Shown one piece after another: positions 42,227-52,520 of a stretch of DNA of 64,000 nucleotides (positions are counted from its first letter, which is position 1; the number at the start of each line of letters is the position of its first letter). Source of the stretch: Cytophagaceae bacterium ABcell3 (lineage in GTDB: Bacteria; Bacteroidota; Bacteroidia; Cytophagales; Cytophagaceae); the NCBI GenBank assembly GCA_030913385.1, contig CP133159.1, positions 890,584 to 954,583 of the forward strand, read 5' to 3'. The notes below the pieces were generated by a model that searched no databases, was not told the DNA's origin, and was given only the letters and a program-made list of their open reading frames with translations. Position numbers and translations under genes: made by a program.

Positions 42227-44215
42227 TTATTTTTTAGGGTCTCCAAGCCAATACTTGATTGGCACATTGGCACCTTCTGGTGATACCCTGGCATAACCCT
42301 GCATCTCTTGGTGAAGTGCAGAGCAGAAATCGGTACAGTAGAATGGTGTAACACCTGTTTTAGTAGGGATCCACTCTAGGGTTTTGGTTTCGCCTGGCAT
42401 GATTAGTATTTCCGCATTACGTGCACCTTTAACTGCAAAACCATGTGGCACATCCCAGTCTTGCTCTAGATTGGTTACGTGGAAATAAACAGTATCTCCT
42501 AGGTGAATACCTTCTATGTTGTCAGGCGCTAAATGGCTTCTAATTGCCGTCATATATACACGTACTATATTGCCATCTCTTTCCACCCTCGTGTCAGCTT
42601 CCTTGAGTGTTGCATGAGGGTGCTCATTTTCGTCAAGTCTGTAAATCTTTTTGCTTTTTGGCGCCACTATGTCAGCCTTTATGGCCTGTGCATAGTGAGG
42701 TTCTCCTATAGTAGGGAAATCGAGAAGCATTTTCATTTTGTCTCCACTGATATCGATTAACTGCGCACTATGGCATAGTTCAGGACCAGTAGGCAGATAT
42801 CTGTCTTTGGTGATTTTGTTCATCGCCACCAAATATTTGCCATCAGGCTTATGGGTGTCCCCTCCAGGAATCATCAAGTGACCTACAGAGTAATAAACTG
42901 GAATTCTGTCAAGAATTTCAAAATCTTTTAATCTCCATTTTACAATTTCTGAAGAAACAAACATGGAAGAGTAAGCGTTACCTTTGCCATCAAATTCAGT
43001 ATGCAATGGGCCAAGACCTATATCTTTTACTTCCGCAGCAAGTACAGACTCATACTTAAGGATAGGAATTGACTCAAAAACATCTACATGGTCTTTATTC
43101 TCAATAGCCTTAAGCATATTTGAGAAAGAGTGCACCGGAACCATAGATGCCAGCTTGCCACTTACACATATAAACTCTCCACTAGGATCCACATCGACAC
43201 CATGAGGTGATTTTGGCGTTGGGATCAAGTACATGATGTCAGGACATTCTTCCGGAGAAATTACTTTTACCTTCTTTTTAACTTCTGAGCTGGCTACGTG
43301 TGTTTTCTTGTCCATTTTATTATGGAAATACTCAGCAGGAATTTCCCTGTATTTGCCTTGCTTAACATATTCTGCTGCTTTTTTCCAGTTTATGGCCGCA
43401 ACAAAGTCTTTGTCATGCAAAGAAGCGTTTACCTCTTTTAGAGTTGTTGCTTGCTCGCTATTGTAAGCGGTAAAGAATATCCAATCTTCAGATGGACCTT
43501 TGCCACCGTTAGCAATATCGTAGTCAAAGCCAGGAACCAAAATCTGGAATTCCAAGTCCATTTCGCCACTTTTATCATCTACTTTAATAAAAGATATAGA
43601 GCCTCTATAATATTCATTCAGCTTTTCTAGCTCAATGTCTTCAATACCACCTTCATCAGAAATAGGAACACTAAACCTGGTACCTGCAACAACATATTCT
43701 GTGTTATTGGTAGGGTATGGAGAGCAGTGGTTACCTGCACTGTTAGGGATTTCCAAAGTCTCTACCGTTTCAAAGGTAGTAAGGTCAATTCTTGCTATAC
43801 GTGGTGTGTTGTTACCGTTTACAAATAAGAATCGTCCATCAGCCATACCGTCCGTTCTGGAAAGCTTAGGATGGTGCAAATCGTCCCAAGGGATATTTCC
43901 GTAAGTTGTATTTAGAAGTGCTTTTGACTCTTCGGAATAACCGTATCCGTTTTCTGCATGTTGTGAAAATACAGGTATCATTTTTAGGTGACGGCCACTC
44001 GGCATACCATATACCGATACTTGTCCATTGAAGCCGCCTGAAAGAAAGGCATAGAATTCATCATGCTCTCCGGGTGCCACATAGACTTTACGGGCAGCAT
44101 CGTCAGTGCCATCAGGACTGCCTTTGCTTTTAACATTGCAGGAGGTCATTCCTGCGGTGAGCAACATGGCTGCCATAGCCATTGTCCCCAAGGTTTTTAA
44201 ATTTAGTTTTTTCAT
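42227..44215 (-). CDS. nosZ: NosZ, nitrous oxide reductase (clade II type)
   Basis: 662 residues. It catalyses N2O + 2H+ + 2e- to N2 + H2O in the periplasm. It has a seven-bladed propeller with the conserved His sites (AGNHCSPYPT, KSPHGVDVDPSG) for CuZ. The C-terminal cupredoxin carries CuA: His591 in VPHGF, Cys627 and Cys631 in YCTDFCSALHQEM, His635 and Met638. The leader has no twin arginine, so it is a Sec signal as in clade II. It ends TSC at Cys26, compatible with lipid anchoring. It follows the cytochrome gene after 18 bases. Confidence 0.96.
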   Translation of the reverse strand: MKKLNLKTLGTMAMAAMLLTAGMTSCNVKSKGSPDGTDDAARKVYVAPGEHDEFYAFLSGGFNGQVSVYGMPSGRHLKMIPVFSQHAENGYGYSEESKALLNTTYGNIPWDDLHHPKLSRTDGMADGRFLFVNGNNTPRIARIDLTTFETVETLEIPNSAGNHCSPYPTNNTEYVVAGTRFSVPISDEGGIEDIELEKLNEYYRGSISFIKVDDKSGEMDLEFQILVPGFDYDIANGGKGPSEDWIFFTAYNSEQATTLKEVNASLHDKDFVAAINWKKAAEYVKQGKYREIPAEYFHNKMDKKTHVASSEVKKKVKVISPEECPDIMYLIPTPKSPHGVDVDPSGEFICVSGKLASMVPVHSFSNMLKAIENKDHVDVFESIPILKYESVLAAEVKDIGLGPLHTEFDGKGNAYSSMFVSSEIVKWRLKDFEILDRIPVYYSVGHLMIPGGDTHKPDGKYLVAMNKITKDRYLPTGPELCHSAQLIDISGDKMKMLLDFPTIGEPHYAQAIKADIVAPKSKKIYRLDENEHPHATLKEADTRVERDGNIVRVYMTAIRSHLAPDNIEGIHLGDTVYFHVTNLEQDWDVPHGFAVKGARNAEILIMPGETKTLEWIPTKTGVTPFYCTDFCSALHQEMQGYARVSPEGANVPIKYWLGDPKK

Positions 44216-44233
44216 AGTATTAGTATCAAGGGG

Positions 44234-44716
44234 TTAATTAGTGTCATTAAGACGTAGGTATTCTACAATGGCCCTGGCCTCATCTTCAGTTACATCTTGA
44301 TAGACCATTTGGGTCATATATTCTGCAAGAAGTTTTTTGGCAATAGGGTCTTTTTTAGTCATTTCTTCAGGGTTCAGGATCATGTTCATAATCCAAGCAA
44401 GGTTTCTTCTTTCGGTCACACCATCCATGGCTGGCCCTACATACCTTCCTTCCATTTTGTGGCAAGCAGAACATTTTGAAGCAAAAATGGCTTCTCCTTT
44501 TTCTGCCAGTGCCTCGTCAGGTGGATTTGAAACTGAAACTTCCTTGACCGGCCCTACACCGTACTCAGGTACTGAAGCAGATTCTCCTGCTTCAGATTTT
44601 GCAGAAGGAGATTTATCTGCTTGCTGATCGTCTGAAGAACAACTGGAAATCATAAAGCTTCCGGCTATAAACATCAGGGCTACGATCAAACTTTTGCCTT
44701 TAATTAAGTTTTTCAT
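44234..44716 (-). CDS. Lipoprotein c-type cytochrome, likely NosZ electron donor
   Basis: 160 residues. The lipobox is ISSC (Cys26), followed by a Ser/Ala/Glu linker and one class I cytochrome c domain with the heme motif CSACH (82-86) and a Met axial ligand candidate in EYMTQMVY. It is anchored to a membrane and presumably passes electrons to NosZ. It is the first gene of the nos operon and has a well-formed promoter. Confidence 0.9.
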   Translation of the reverse strand: MKNLIKGKSLIVALMFIAGSFMISSCSSDDQQADKSPSAKSEAGESASVPEYGVGPVKEVSVSNPPDEALAEKGEAIFASKCSACHKMEGRYVGPAMDGVTERRNLAWIMNMILNPEEMTKKDPIAKKLLAEYMTQMVYQDVTEDEARAIVEYLRLNDTN

Positions 44717-44737
44717 AGTTATATTTTCTGTTTATTG

Positions 44738-44781
44738 CAAAAGTACAAGAAGGAGGTATCCTTAGAAATGACGCATATCAT
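44738..44781 (-). promoter_or_regulatory. nos operon promoter with Crp/Fnr-like operator
   Basis: On the minus strand the -7 box TACTTTTG (44738-44745) matches TAnnTTTG. An inverted repeat ATGA-N6-TCAT (44768-44781) is centred about 42 bases upstream of the start site predicted near 44732. That is the class II activator position for Crp/Fnr proteins. Control by an oxygen- or nitric-oxide-sensing regulator is inferred. Confidence 0.5.
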
Positions 44782-45065
44782 GTTTTGAGGAAAAAAAGAT
44801 CATAAAGTCTTTTATTAATGGTCAGTTTTAAGCTGTGAATCAGTGGGAATGAGCTTGGTGTAAAGTGATTTTAAATAAAAACACTTATAGGTATGGCCAA
44901 TGGTTGGAGTATGGTGTTTCCTGCTTGTCCCTGATTAAGCTGCTTCAAAGAGTGTTGGTAATTTTAAATTTGACAGAGGGGGAGACTATTGCTTTATTTG
45001 GGTGGAGTGCAGTAAAATGTGGGGAAAGTTAAATTGAAGCGTAAAGGAGATTTAAATAAATAGGG

Positions 45066-45686
45066 TTAAAACTTTATATTTCCAGACCTGATTTTACTAA
45101 GAATGTTATATAAGGAATTTAAGTCAAAAATTATTACAAAAGGAAATTTCATAGTTTTGTAACTGTATATAAATTGGGTATGTACTGTCAGTAATATGGG
45201 CTGAAATAGAGGGTAGCGGTTGTTGAGGTTTGAAAGCAGGTTTACAATATAATTATTGTTAAGGCGCTGACTTGAACACATTACCTTTAGGTCAAGCATG
45301 TCTCCTATTTTTGAAAGGGCGGAAACGCTGAGTATGTTACTTACTTCTTTTATAAGGGAAGAATTTATCGTTTCATAATCAAATTTCTTAAAAGACTTAT
45401 TTACAAGGCATACTTTTGCTAGTTCTTCGGCCTCTTTTTCGGTATACATTACAAATGCGGCACCTTCTAAGTCTCCTGAAAAAGTTGTTTCAGAAACTAT
45501 TGTGTGTTTCTCAAAATCAGAAAATTGTTGGCTGAAGTTTCCCCACTCTATTATTTTCAGGTCGGGAACATGCACAAGTACCTTTTCTTTTGCTATTGTA
45601 GCAAAAGCATCTGCCGCCTTAATACTTCCAGTATTAACAATTTCTTTTAGAAAATCTTGTTCTTTTTCATTGAAATGAAGGTTCAT
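45066..45686 (-). CDS. CheC-like chemotaxis phosphatase
   Basis: 206 residues. EIVNTGSIKAADAFATIAKEKV (about 15-36) is like the CheC signature EIxNIGxGNAAT, and the second helix IKEVSNILSVSALSKIGDML repeats it. CheC and CheX proteins dephosphorylate CheY-P and adjust adaptation. The first motif lacks the full E..N pair spacing of strong enzymes, so activity is uncertain. It is the last gene of the che operon, 4 bases after cheA. Confidence 0.82.
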   Translation of the reverse strand: MNLHFNEKEQDFLKEIVNTGSIKAADAFATIAKEKVLVHVPDLKIIEWGNFSQQFSDFEKHTIVSETTFSGDLEGAAFVMYTEKEAEELAKVCLVNKSFKKFDYETINSSLIKEVSNILSVSALSKIGDMLDLKVMCSSQRLNNNYIVNLLSNLNNRYPLFQPILLTVHTQFIYSYKTMKFPFVIIFDLNSLYNILSKIRSGNIKF

Positions 45687-45690
45687 AAAA

Positions 45691-47325
45691 CTATACTTTA
45701 GAAAAATAGAATTTTGTAAGAAAAGGGACGTCTAGTACTAGGCACGTTTCTCCTTTTCCAAGCAAAGTAACACCTCCAAAAAATTTTGATTTGTCAATGG
45801 GTTTTTTCAACGGCTTTACTACGATATCCTGTTGCCTAAGCATTTTATCCGCAATTAGTCCTAAACTCCTATTATTATAATTGACCACAATTATACTTAA
45901 AAAAGAATTGACAAGTTCATGTTTCCGACCAAACGCAGCATTATTTAGAGGAGAAGCAAAAAGTGATTTAAGGTTTATAATAGGTATCAGTTCATTATTG
46001 ATGTTGATAAACATTGAACCAGCAGCTTCATGAACATTTTCGGCAGGGTGGTTTGTAACGTACTGAGTATTTATAAGTGGAATGGCATAAGGTGAACCAC
46101 CAGACTCGAATAATAAAGAGCCTCTTACTGCGAGAGAAACTGGTATTGATAGCGTGAAAACTGTGTTTTTTCCCTTTTCGGACTCAATTGCAACTTTTCC
46201 ACCTACACTATCTACTGCACTCCTAACCACATCCAGGCCGACACCGCGACCTGCAAATTCAGTAATTTTTCCTGACATACTGAATCCTGGCATAAAAACA
46301 TAAGGCAAAATTTCTTTATTAGACATTCCTTTTGCTTTTTCAGAAGATATGACATTTTCCTTGACTAGCAAACTTCTTATCTTATCAACATCTATTCCTT
46401 TTCCATCATCGGAAATGCGGATAATGACCGTTTCTTTTTCATTGTTTGCAGTAACATGCACAGTTCCTGTTTCAGGCTTACCGTTAGATATTCTTTCGTC
46501 TGGCGATTCTATACCATGGCTTACAGCGTTTCGAATTAAATGCAAGAGTGAATCTGTGATGGTCTGGAGGATATTGCGATCTATTTTTATATTATCGCCC
46601 GAAATGATAAGGTCTGCCTTTTTCCCTTCAACCATAGCAACATCCCTCACCACTTTTGGAAATTTATGAAATAAAGAACTTACATTAACCAACCTGGCAT
46701 CCATAACGTTATTTTGTAAGCTGGAAGTAACGCGGTGAAGATGGTCACAGACGCCTGTAAGTTCTTCATCGTCAAGACGTGATGAAATAGCTAATAACCT
46801 GTCTTTGTCAAGAATAAGCTCACCCACAAGGTTAAGCAGATCATCTAGCTTGCTCAGCTTAATGTGTATTAGGTCAGAGAGCGATATTTTTTGGTTGTTG
46901 TAATACTTACGGATGGACTGTAACTCAATTTGGGCGCCTGATAAATTGGCAATTATAGCATCTAGGTTGCTTTGTAATTCTGTGTTGAGAATCTGGAAGT
47001 CTGGGTTATCAATGTTTCTAATGATATCTCCAATTGCTTCAACACCTTCCATGAGCGTATTGGCTACTTCTCCTGTAAATATTAGGTCGCCAGATCTAAC
47101 TCCTCCAAAGGCTGTTTCAAGTTGATGCGCTATTTCTGCAAGGTGGGATAAGCCTATAGCCTTGGCGTTTGCCTTAATATTATGTATTAACCTAAATATC
47201 TCAGCTATTAGCATCTGGTCTGATGGATTCTTCTCAAGGTCCACCATAAGACTGTTTAGAGAATCATATGTTTCAAGTGACTCTGCAATAAAAACTTCTT
47301 TTAACTCTTGCTCTCTAAAACTCAT
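45691..47325 (-). CDS. cheA: CheA chemotaxis histidine kinase
   Basis: 544 residues. P1 Hpt domain with phospho-acceptor His48 (FRLIHNIKANAKAIGL), P3 dimer helices (about 130-210) including the short LSKLDDLLNLVGELILDKDRL, P4 ATPase with the N box HLIRNAVSHGIE, G1 DDGKGID and G2 GRGVGLDVV, and a C-terminal CheW-like P5. The P2 CheY-docking domain is missing, so it is shorter than E. coli CheA. It receives signals from the receptor through CheW and phosphorylates CheY. Confidence 0.93.
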   Translation of the reverse strand: MSFREQELKEVFIAESLETYDSLNSLMVDLEKNPSDQMLIAEIFRLIHNIKANAKAIGLSHLAEIAHQLETAFGGVRSGDLIFTGEVANTLMEGVEAIGDIIRNIDNPDFQILNTELQSNLDAIIANLSGAQIELQSIRKYYNNQKISLSDLIHIKLSKLDDLLNLVGELILDKDRLLAISSRLDDEELTGVCDHLHRVTSSLQNNVMDARLVNVSSLFHKFPKVVRDVAMVEGKKADLIISGDNIKIDRNILQTITDSLLHLIRNAVSHGIESPDERISNGKPETGTVHVTANNEKETVIIRISDDGKGIDVDKIRSLLVKENVISSEKAKGMSNKEILPYVFMPGFSMSGKITEFAGRGVGLDVVRSAVDSVGGKVAIESEKGKNTVFTLSIPVSLAVRGSLLFESGGSPYAIPLINTQYVTNHPAENVHEAAGSMFININNELIPIINLKSLFASPLNNAAFGRKHELVNSFLSIIVVNYNNRSLGLIADKMLRQQDIVVKPLKKPIDKSKFFGGVTLLGKGETCLVLDVPFLTKFYFSKV

Positions 47326-47335
47326 CCCGTTAATA

Positions 47336-47707
47336 CTAATATGCTAAACTCCCTGCAACTTTATTAATAACTTTGGCTACCTTTTCTTCCGAAAACGGCT
47401 TTAGTATATAATCAATAGCACCTAAGCCCTGAGCCTCCTCCATAATAACCTCCTGTCCAACTGCGGTTACCATTACAATCTTAAGTAAAGTATTCTGCGC
47501 CCTTATAGTTTTAAGGACATCGAGCCCAGTGCTATCGGGAAGAATGATGTCGAGTGTTACAATATCAGGCTTTTTTTCTTCAATTATCCTTATAGCGTTT
47601 TTTGCGTCAGGAGCTTCACCTACTACTTCGTGACCTGCATCTGTCAGAATATGCTTGAGCATAGTTCTCATATACAGAGAATCGTCAACTATAATTATTT
47701 TTGCCAT
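47336..47707 (-). CDS. cheY: CheY-type response regulator
   Basis: A 123-residue single receiver domain with all key residues: Asp8 and Asp9, phospho-acceptor Asp53 (TLDIILPD), Thr81 and Lys103 (ILKPFS). There is no output domain. It is phosphorylated by the adjacent CheA. There are no flagellar genes in the window, so its target is unknown; gliding or twitching motility or a signalling partner is possible. Confidence 0.94.
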   Translation of the reverse strand: MAKIIIVDDSLYMRTMLKHILTDAGHEVVGEAPDAKNAIRIIEEKKPDIVTLDIILPDSTGLDVLKTIRAQNTLLKIVMVTAVGQEVIMEEAQGLGAIDYILKPFSEEKVAKVINKVAGSLAY

Positions 47708-47710
47708 GTT

Positions 47711-48226
47711 TTAAAGTTTTAAGTCTTCAGGATCTTCTTCTTCTTCTTCAAGAATCTTTTCAATATCTAATAGTACTATAATTTTTTCCCCATAATTAGC
47801 TATGCCTTCTATAAGGTTGCTTTCCTTTTTTATTTTTTTAAAAATTTCAGGCGAGGTGTCAATTGCGTTAACGGGTATATTCATTGTCCAAGGAACCTCT
47901 GATACCAAAACACCGCTTTGGAAGTCAGTTTGTTCTGTTACGAGGGTGTACCGTTGCTGATTCCCATGTGAATCTATATTAAACATTTCTTCTAGATCCA
48001 AAACAGTGATAATATCTCCTCTAATATTGACCAGCCCCTTCACATATGAAGGCATATGCGGAACTTCTGATATTGTAGGTGTAAGGGTAACCTCTTTGAC
48101 TTTTTCTATTTTAATCCCATACTCTTCTTTTCCAAGTTTAAATACAATATATGATTTATATATTATATTTTCTTCTTCATTGCCTTTTTCAGAAGATTCA
48201 GGTGTGTAAGCATTATTGTTCATCAT
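47711..48226 (-). CDS. cheW: CheW coupling protein
   Basis: 171 residues from the ATG at 48226 (another at 48223), which overlaps the end of the receptor gene by 14 bases. The open frame goes on to 48298 inside that gene and is not used. It has a CheW fold with the signature [42 protein letters not shown], and an unusual acidic N- and C-terminal extension. It couples receptor and CheA. Confidence 0.92.
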   Translation of the reverse strand: MMNNNAYTPESSEKGNEEENIIYKSYIVFKLGKEEYGIKIEKVKEVTLTPTISEVPHMPSYVKGLVNIRGDIITVLDLEEMFNIDSHGNQQRYTLVTEQTDFQSGVLVSEVPWTMNIPVNAIDTSPEIFKKIKKESNLIEGIANYGEKIIVLLDIEKILEEEEEDPEDLKL

Positions 48227-51200
48227 TTTTATTGTTTGAATTAACTCCAAATGTAGGTGTTGAACTTTTAGGCCCCTCGTCATTTTTAGGCATATCAATT
48301 TCTTCCAGAGGGATATTGGTAACTAATCTTTTCCTTTTAGCATTAGCCGCCCTGCCGTTTTGCTGTCTAATGTCATTGATAAGTCTAAATGCTGCTATAC
48401 TGTACTGAAGGTCCTCTGCAATATCATTTAGGTTCTGGCTCGATGCAGATAATTCCTGCATTGAGGTAGAAAGTTGCATAGCTGTGGATGCAACCTCATG
48501 AGTACCAGAAGCGGTTTGTTCAGCAATGGCCACCACTTCTTCCACATATTTTACTACATCACTAATACTAGCTTTTTGTACTTCTGTTGCTGTAAGAATA
48601 TCGCGTGTTGTACGAAGGGTGTCCCCACTGGAGACGGCTATATTTTTAAAGGCACCAGAGGCTTCAAAAGTAGCATTCTTCCCTTTGTCTACTCTGCTGT
48701 TCATGGTTGCAATAGCCGCTGCAGCTGATGATGTGTCTTTCTTAACATCTTCTACTAAAATGCCTATATCGCTAGCCGATATTCGGGAACTTTCTGCTAG
48801 TTTTCTTATTTCTTCTGCAACCACAGCGAAACCTTTTCCAGCTTCGCCAGCTCTTGCTGCTTCTATAGCAGCATTAAGGGCCAGTAAGTTGGTTTGTGCG
48901 GCAATATCAGTTATGACACTCAGCGAGCGAGATATTTCCTGCGAACGGGTACTTAATACTTCAATTGTTTTAGCCGTAAGGTTAGCAGCACTTGATATCT
49001 CCTCCATATTCTTTACCACTTCTGCCACCGTTTTTAGTCCAAGCTGAGAGGTTTCTTCACCAATAATCGCAGCTTTATTCACTATTTCTGCTTTATGGCC
49101 TGTTTGCTCAGTGGCTTTCATAATCTCTTCAATTAGCCTAAAGGCTTCATCAGTTTTTTTCGCTTGATTTTGAGCACCTTCAGCCATATGCTGCATTGAC
49201 CTAGCCACATTCACCGTAATGTTGTTCATGTCAAGGCCTTTTCTTGCCATCTCTTCAGATGAGCCGCCTACAATTAATGAGCTTGAATTGATATCTCCCA
49301 GAAGGGTGTTTAGGTTACTTACTGCCAGATTAAGTGCATTGGACATTGCAAGTATATCGCCGGACGTTCTGATTTCTACTTTCTGTGTCAAGTCACCTTC
49401 AGATATTGCTTTTACTATCCTGGACACTTCCAGAACAGGGGACACAATGGATTCAAGAAGGTCGTTCAGCGTATCTACAAGTTCTTTCCAGCTTCCGCTT
49501 ACGCCTACTAAAGTGGCACGTTCTGTGAGTTTACCTTCCTGACCGGCAACTTTAGCAACCCTACTGACCTCAACAGCCAACCTGTTCAAGTCCACCACCA
49601 TGTTATTAATGGTAGTAGCTAGTTCGGCCACCTCTCCTTTTGCGTCCAAAGTTAGCTTTTGCGTTAGATCGCCTTTGGAAACGGCCGTCACAACCATGGT
49701 AATTCCACGTACCTGAGTTGTTAGATTGTTGGCCATTATATTTACGTTATCCGTCAAGGCTTTCCATGTACCTTCTACCCTAGGCACAACAGCTTGTCCC
49801 CCAAGACGCCCTTCTGTACCTACTTCACGTGCCACTCTGGTTACCTCATCTGCAAAGATATTTAAGGAGTCAACCATTTGGTTTACATTATCTTTCAGCT
49901 CTGCTATTTCGCCTTTGACATCCACAGAGATTTTCTGAGTCAGATCACCTTTTGCAACTGCGGTAGATACTTTTGCAATGTCCCGTACCTGCGAAGTAAG
50001 GTTACTGGCCATGGTATTTACATTATCAGTCAACTGCTTCCATATGCCTGCCACGTTAGGCACCGTCGCTTGCCCGCCCAACTTACCTTCCGTACCCACT
50101 TCCAGGGCTACCCTGGTTACCTCATCTGCAAATATATTCAGGGAATCAACCATCTGATTAATGTTTTCCTTAAGCTCCAATATTTCCCCTTTTACATTTA
50201 CAGATATTTTTTGGGTCAAATCGCCTTTTGCAACCGCTGTAGACACTTTCGCAATATCCCGCACTTGTGAAGTAAGGTTGCTTCCCATGGTATTAACATT
50301 ATCAGTCAGCTCTTTCCATGTACCGCTTACATTTGGTACATAAGCTTGGCCGCCCAGTTTGCCTTCTGTACCCACTTCACGTGCTACCCTTGTAACTTCG
50401 TCTCCGAAAATATTAAGACGGTCTACCATCTGATTTATGATCTCTTTGAGTTCCAGAATTTCCCCCTTCACATTTACAGTAACCTTCTGCGTAAGGTCTC
50501 CTTTAGCTACCGCCGTAGACACCTTTGCAATATCTCTTACCTGTGAGGTAAGGTTGCTGGCCATTGTATTAACATTATAAGTGAGCTCTTTCCATGTTCC
50601 AGCAACATTTGGTACATTTGCCTGACCACCGAGTTTGCCTTCCGTACCCACTTCACGTGCCACTCTGGTTACCTCGTCTGCAAAAATATTCAAGGAGTCA
50701 ACCATTTGATTGACATTCATTTTAAGCTCTGCTATTTCGCCTTTGACATCCACAGAAATTTTCTGGGTCAAATCGCCTTTTGCCACCGCTGTAGACACCT
50801 TTGCAATATCCCTTACCTGTGAAGTAAGGTTGCTGGCCATGGTGTTTACGTTGTCGGTTAGCTCTTTCCAAGTACCAGCCACATTTGGCACATTTGCTTG
50901 GCCTCCGAGTTTACCTTCTGTACCCACTTCACGTGCCACTCTTGTAACTTCATCTGCAAAAATGTTTAAGGAGTCAACCATCTGGTTGACATTGTCTTTT
51001 AGCTCTGCTATTTCACCTTTAACATTTACCATAATCTTCTGCGTCAGGTCGCCTTTGGCCACCGCCGTAGACACCTTTGCAATATCCCTCACCTGTGAAG
51101 TCAGGTTGCTGGCCATGGTGTTTACATTGTATGTGAGTTCTTTCCAGGTGCCTCCTACATTTGGAACGTGTGCCTGACCTCCCAATTTACCTTCTGTGCC

Positions 51201-51392
51201 TACTTCGAGCGCCACCCTGGTTACCTCGCCAGCAAATATATTTAGGGAATCAACCATTTTGTTGATAATATCCTTTAACTCTGCGACCTCGCCTTTAACA
51301 TCTACTATAATCTTTTGGGTCAAATCGCCCCTTGCAACAGCTGAAGCTACATTGGCAATATCCCTTACCTGGGCCGTAAGGTTGTTGGCCAT
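48213..51392 (-). CDS. Poly-HAMP cytoplasmic chemoreceptor, C-terminal part after an in-frame stop
   Basis: 1059 residues from an internal ATG. It is the continuation of the gene that begins at 52343: the two parts share one frame and are split only by a TGA at 51474-51476. It contains the last six of eight near-identical HAMP-type units of about 92 residues ([42 protein letters not shown]) and a divergent unit. It then has the methyl-accepting signalling hairpin with the tip [32 protein letters not shown]. No membrane segments are seen, so it is a soluble receptor. If translated from 52343 the whole protein would have 1376 codons. Confidence 0.85.
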   Translation of the reverse strand: MANNLTAQVRDIANVASAVARGDLTQKIIVDVKGEVAELKDIINKMVDSLNIFAGEVTRVALEVGTEGKLGGQAHVPNVGGTWKELTYNVNTMASNLTSQVRDIAKVSTAVAKGDLTQKIMVNVKGEIAELKDNVNQMVDSLNIFADEVTRVAREVGTEGKLGGQANVPNVAGTWKELTDNVNTMASNLTSQVRDIAKVSTAVAKGDLTQKISVDVKGEIAELKMNVNQMVDSLNIFADEVTRVAREVGTEGKLGGQANVPNVAGTWKELTYNVNTMASNLTSQVRDIAKVSTAVAKGDLTQKVTVNVKGEILELKEIINQMVDRLNIFGDEVTRVAREVGTEGKLGGQAYVPNVSGTWKELTDNVNTMGSNLTSQVRDIAKVSTAVAKGDLTQKISVNVKGEILELKENINQMVDSLNIFADEVTRVALEVGTEGKLGGQATVPNVAGIWKQLTDNVNTMASNLTSQVRDIAKVSTAVAKGDLTQKISVDVKGEIAELKDNVNQMVDSLNIFADEVTRVAREVGTEGRLGGQAVVPRVEGTWKALTDNVNIMANNLTTQVRGITMVVTAVSKGDLTQKLTLDAKGEVAELATTINNMVVDLNRLAVEVSRVAKVAGQEGKLTERATLVGVSGSWKELVDTLNDLLESIVSPVLEVSRIVKAISEGDLTQKVEIRTSGDILAMSNALNLAVSNLNTLLGDINSSSLIVGGSSEEMARKGLDMNNITVNVARSMQHMAEGAQNQAKKTDEAFRLIEEIMKATEQTGHKAEIVNKAAIIGEETSQLGLKTVAEVVKNMEEISSAANLTAKTIEVLSTRSQEISRSLSVITDIAAQTNLLALNAAIEAARAGEAGKGFAVVAEEIRKLAESSRISASDIGILVEDVKKDTSSAAAAIATMNSRVDKGKNATFEASGAFKNIAVSSGDTLRTTRDILTATEVQKASISDVVKYVEEVVAIAEQTASGTHEVASTAMQLSTSMQELSASSQNLNDIAEDLQYSIAAFRLINDIRQQNGRAANAKRKRLVTNIPLEEIDMPKNDEGPKSSTPTFGVNSNNKNDEQ

Positions 51393-51473
51393 GGTATTTA
51401 CATTATCGGTCAGTTCTTTCCATGTACCTGCTACTTTAGGGACATTGGCTTGACCTCCTAGCTTACCCTCTGT

Positions 51474-52343
51474 TCACACTTCTCTAGCCACCCTGGTTAC
51501 TTCGTCTGCAAAAATGTTCAGGGAGTCAACCATCTGGTTAATATTTTCTTTCAGCTCCAGAATCTCACCTTTAACATTTACAGATATCTTTTGGGTCAAA
51601 TCTCCTTTAGCTACAGCAGTAGAGACTTTAGCAATATCCCTTACCTGAGAAGTAAGGTTGCTGGCCATTGTATTTACATTATCAGTTAGGTGCTTCCATA
51701 TTCCAGCCACATTAGGCACAGATGCCTGTCCACCCAACTTACCTTCAGTACCCACTTCTAACGCTACCCTAGACACCTCACCCGCAAATAAGTTGAGGTT
51801 ATCAATTGTTTTGTTAATGGTTTCAGCCATTGCTTTAAAATCACCAGTAACGGGTATTTGAAATGTTTCATCTAGGTTACCCTTGGAAATGTTTTTTAAA
51901 ACTTTATCAACTTCAAGGACTGGTACTGCAATGGAGTCTACCAAGCCATTGATGTTATTAATCATATCTTTCCAAAAGCCTGACGCATTTTCGGCAGAAG
52001 CACGTGCTTTGAGATTTCCTTCTACCCCAGCAATTTTCGAGATTCTTGATACCTCACCTCCAACACCACCAATCATTTCTACCATTGAATTATACGCTTC
52101 TGCTATTTCAGCAAAAATATCATCATTCTCTTTCTGAAGCCTTACTGAAATATCTCCTTTTTTGAAAGCGTCAAGTGCAAATAGCACTCTGTTCAACTGC
52201 TTATAGGTATACTCAGGGTCTTCTAGCTGTTCCAAATATTTCTTGGACACTTCATCGACTGATGGCTCAGTTTGCTGAGGATTTTCTTTAATATTTTCTG
52301 CTGTTTGGGACTCTTTTATAGTGTTTTTTTTCCGCGCTGCCAT
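51474..52343 (-). CDS. Poly-HAMP chemoreceptor, N-terminal part before an in-frame stop
   Basis: 289 residues. It has a charged N-terminus ([12 protein letters not shown]), a first HAMP-like unit, a divergent unit ([23 protein letters not shown]), and the first of the near-identical GTEGKLGGQ units. It ends in the motif EV followed by TGA where every sister unit has EVG. Beyond the stop, the 27 codons to the ATG at 51392 keep the exact repeat sequence. This is one gene with one nonsense codon, not two genes. On its own this part lacks the signalling domain. Confidence 0.75.
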   Translation of the reverse strand: MAARKKNTIKESQTAENIKENPQQTEPSVDEVSKKYLEQLEDPEYTYKQLNRVLFALDAFKKGDISVRLQKENDDIFAEIAEAYNSMVEMIGGVGGEVSRISKIAGVEGNLKARASAENASGFWKDMINNINGLVDSIAVPVLEVDKVLKNISKGNLDETFQIPVTGDFKAMAETINKTIDNLNLFAGEVSRVALEVGTEGKLGGQASVPNVAGIWKHLTDNVNTMASNLTSQVRDIAKVSTAVAKGDLTQKISVNVKGEILELKENINQMVDSLNIFADEVTRVAREV

Positions 52344-52520
52344 TGCGTAATATTTTAGATTTATCTTTTAATAAAAAATAAAGTACTTTTATCTCAGTAA
52401 AGGGATAGAGTTGTGGTTAAGTTAAGGTTAAACTTCAAAAATATAATATTGTTTATTTTATTAACAATATTACTTAATTGGGGTTGAAAAAATACTATAT
52501 TGGCTAATGAAATTACATAC

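Noticed and set aside
51474-51476. TGA as selenocysteine or as glycine by code change
   Set aside because: The sister units have Gly, not Cys or Sec, and no SECIS-like hairpin is evident. Other genes here use TGA as a normal stop, which rules out a TGA-glycine code.
48213-52343. The regular 276-bp repeats as a CRISPR-like or satellite array
   Set aside because: The repeats are coding, in frame, and match HAMP units; there are no spacers.
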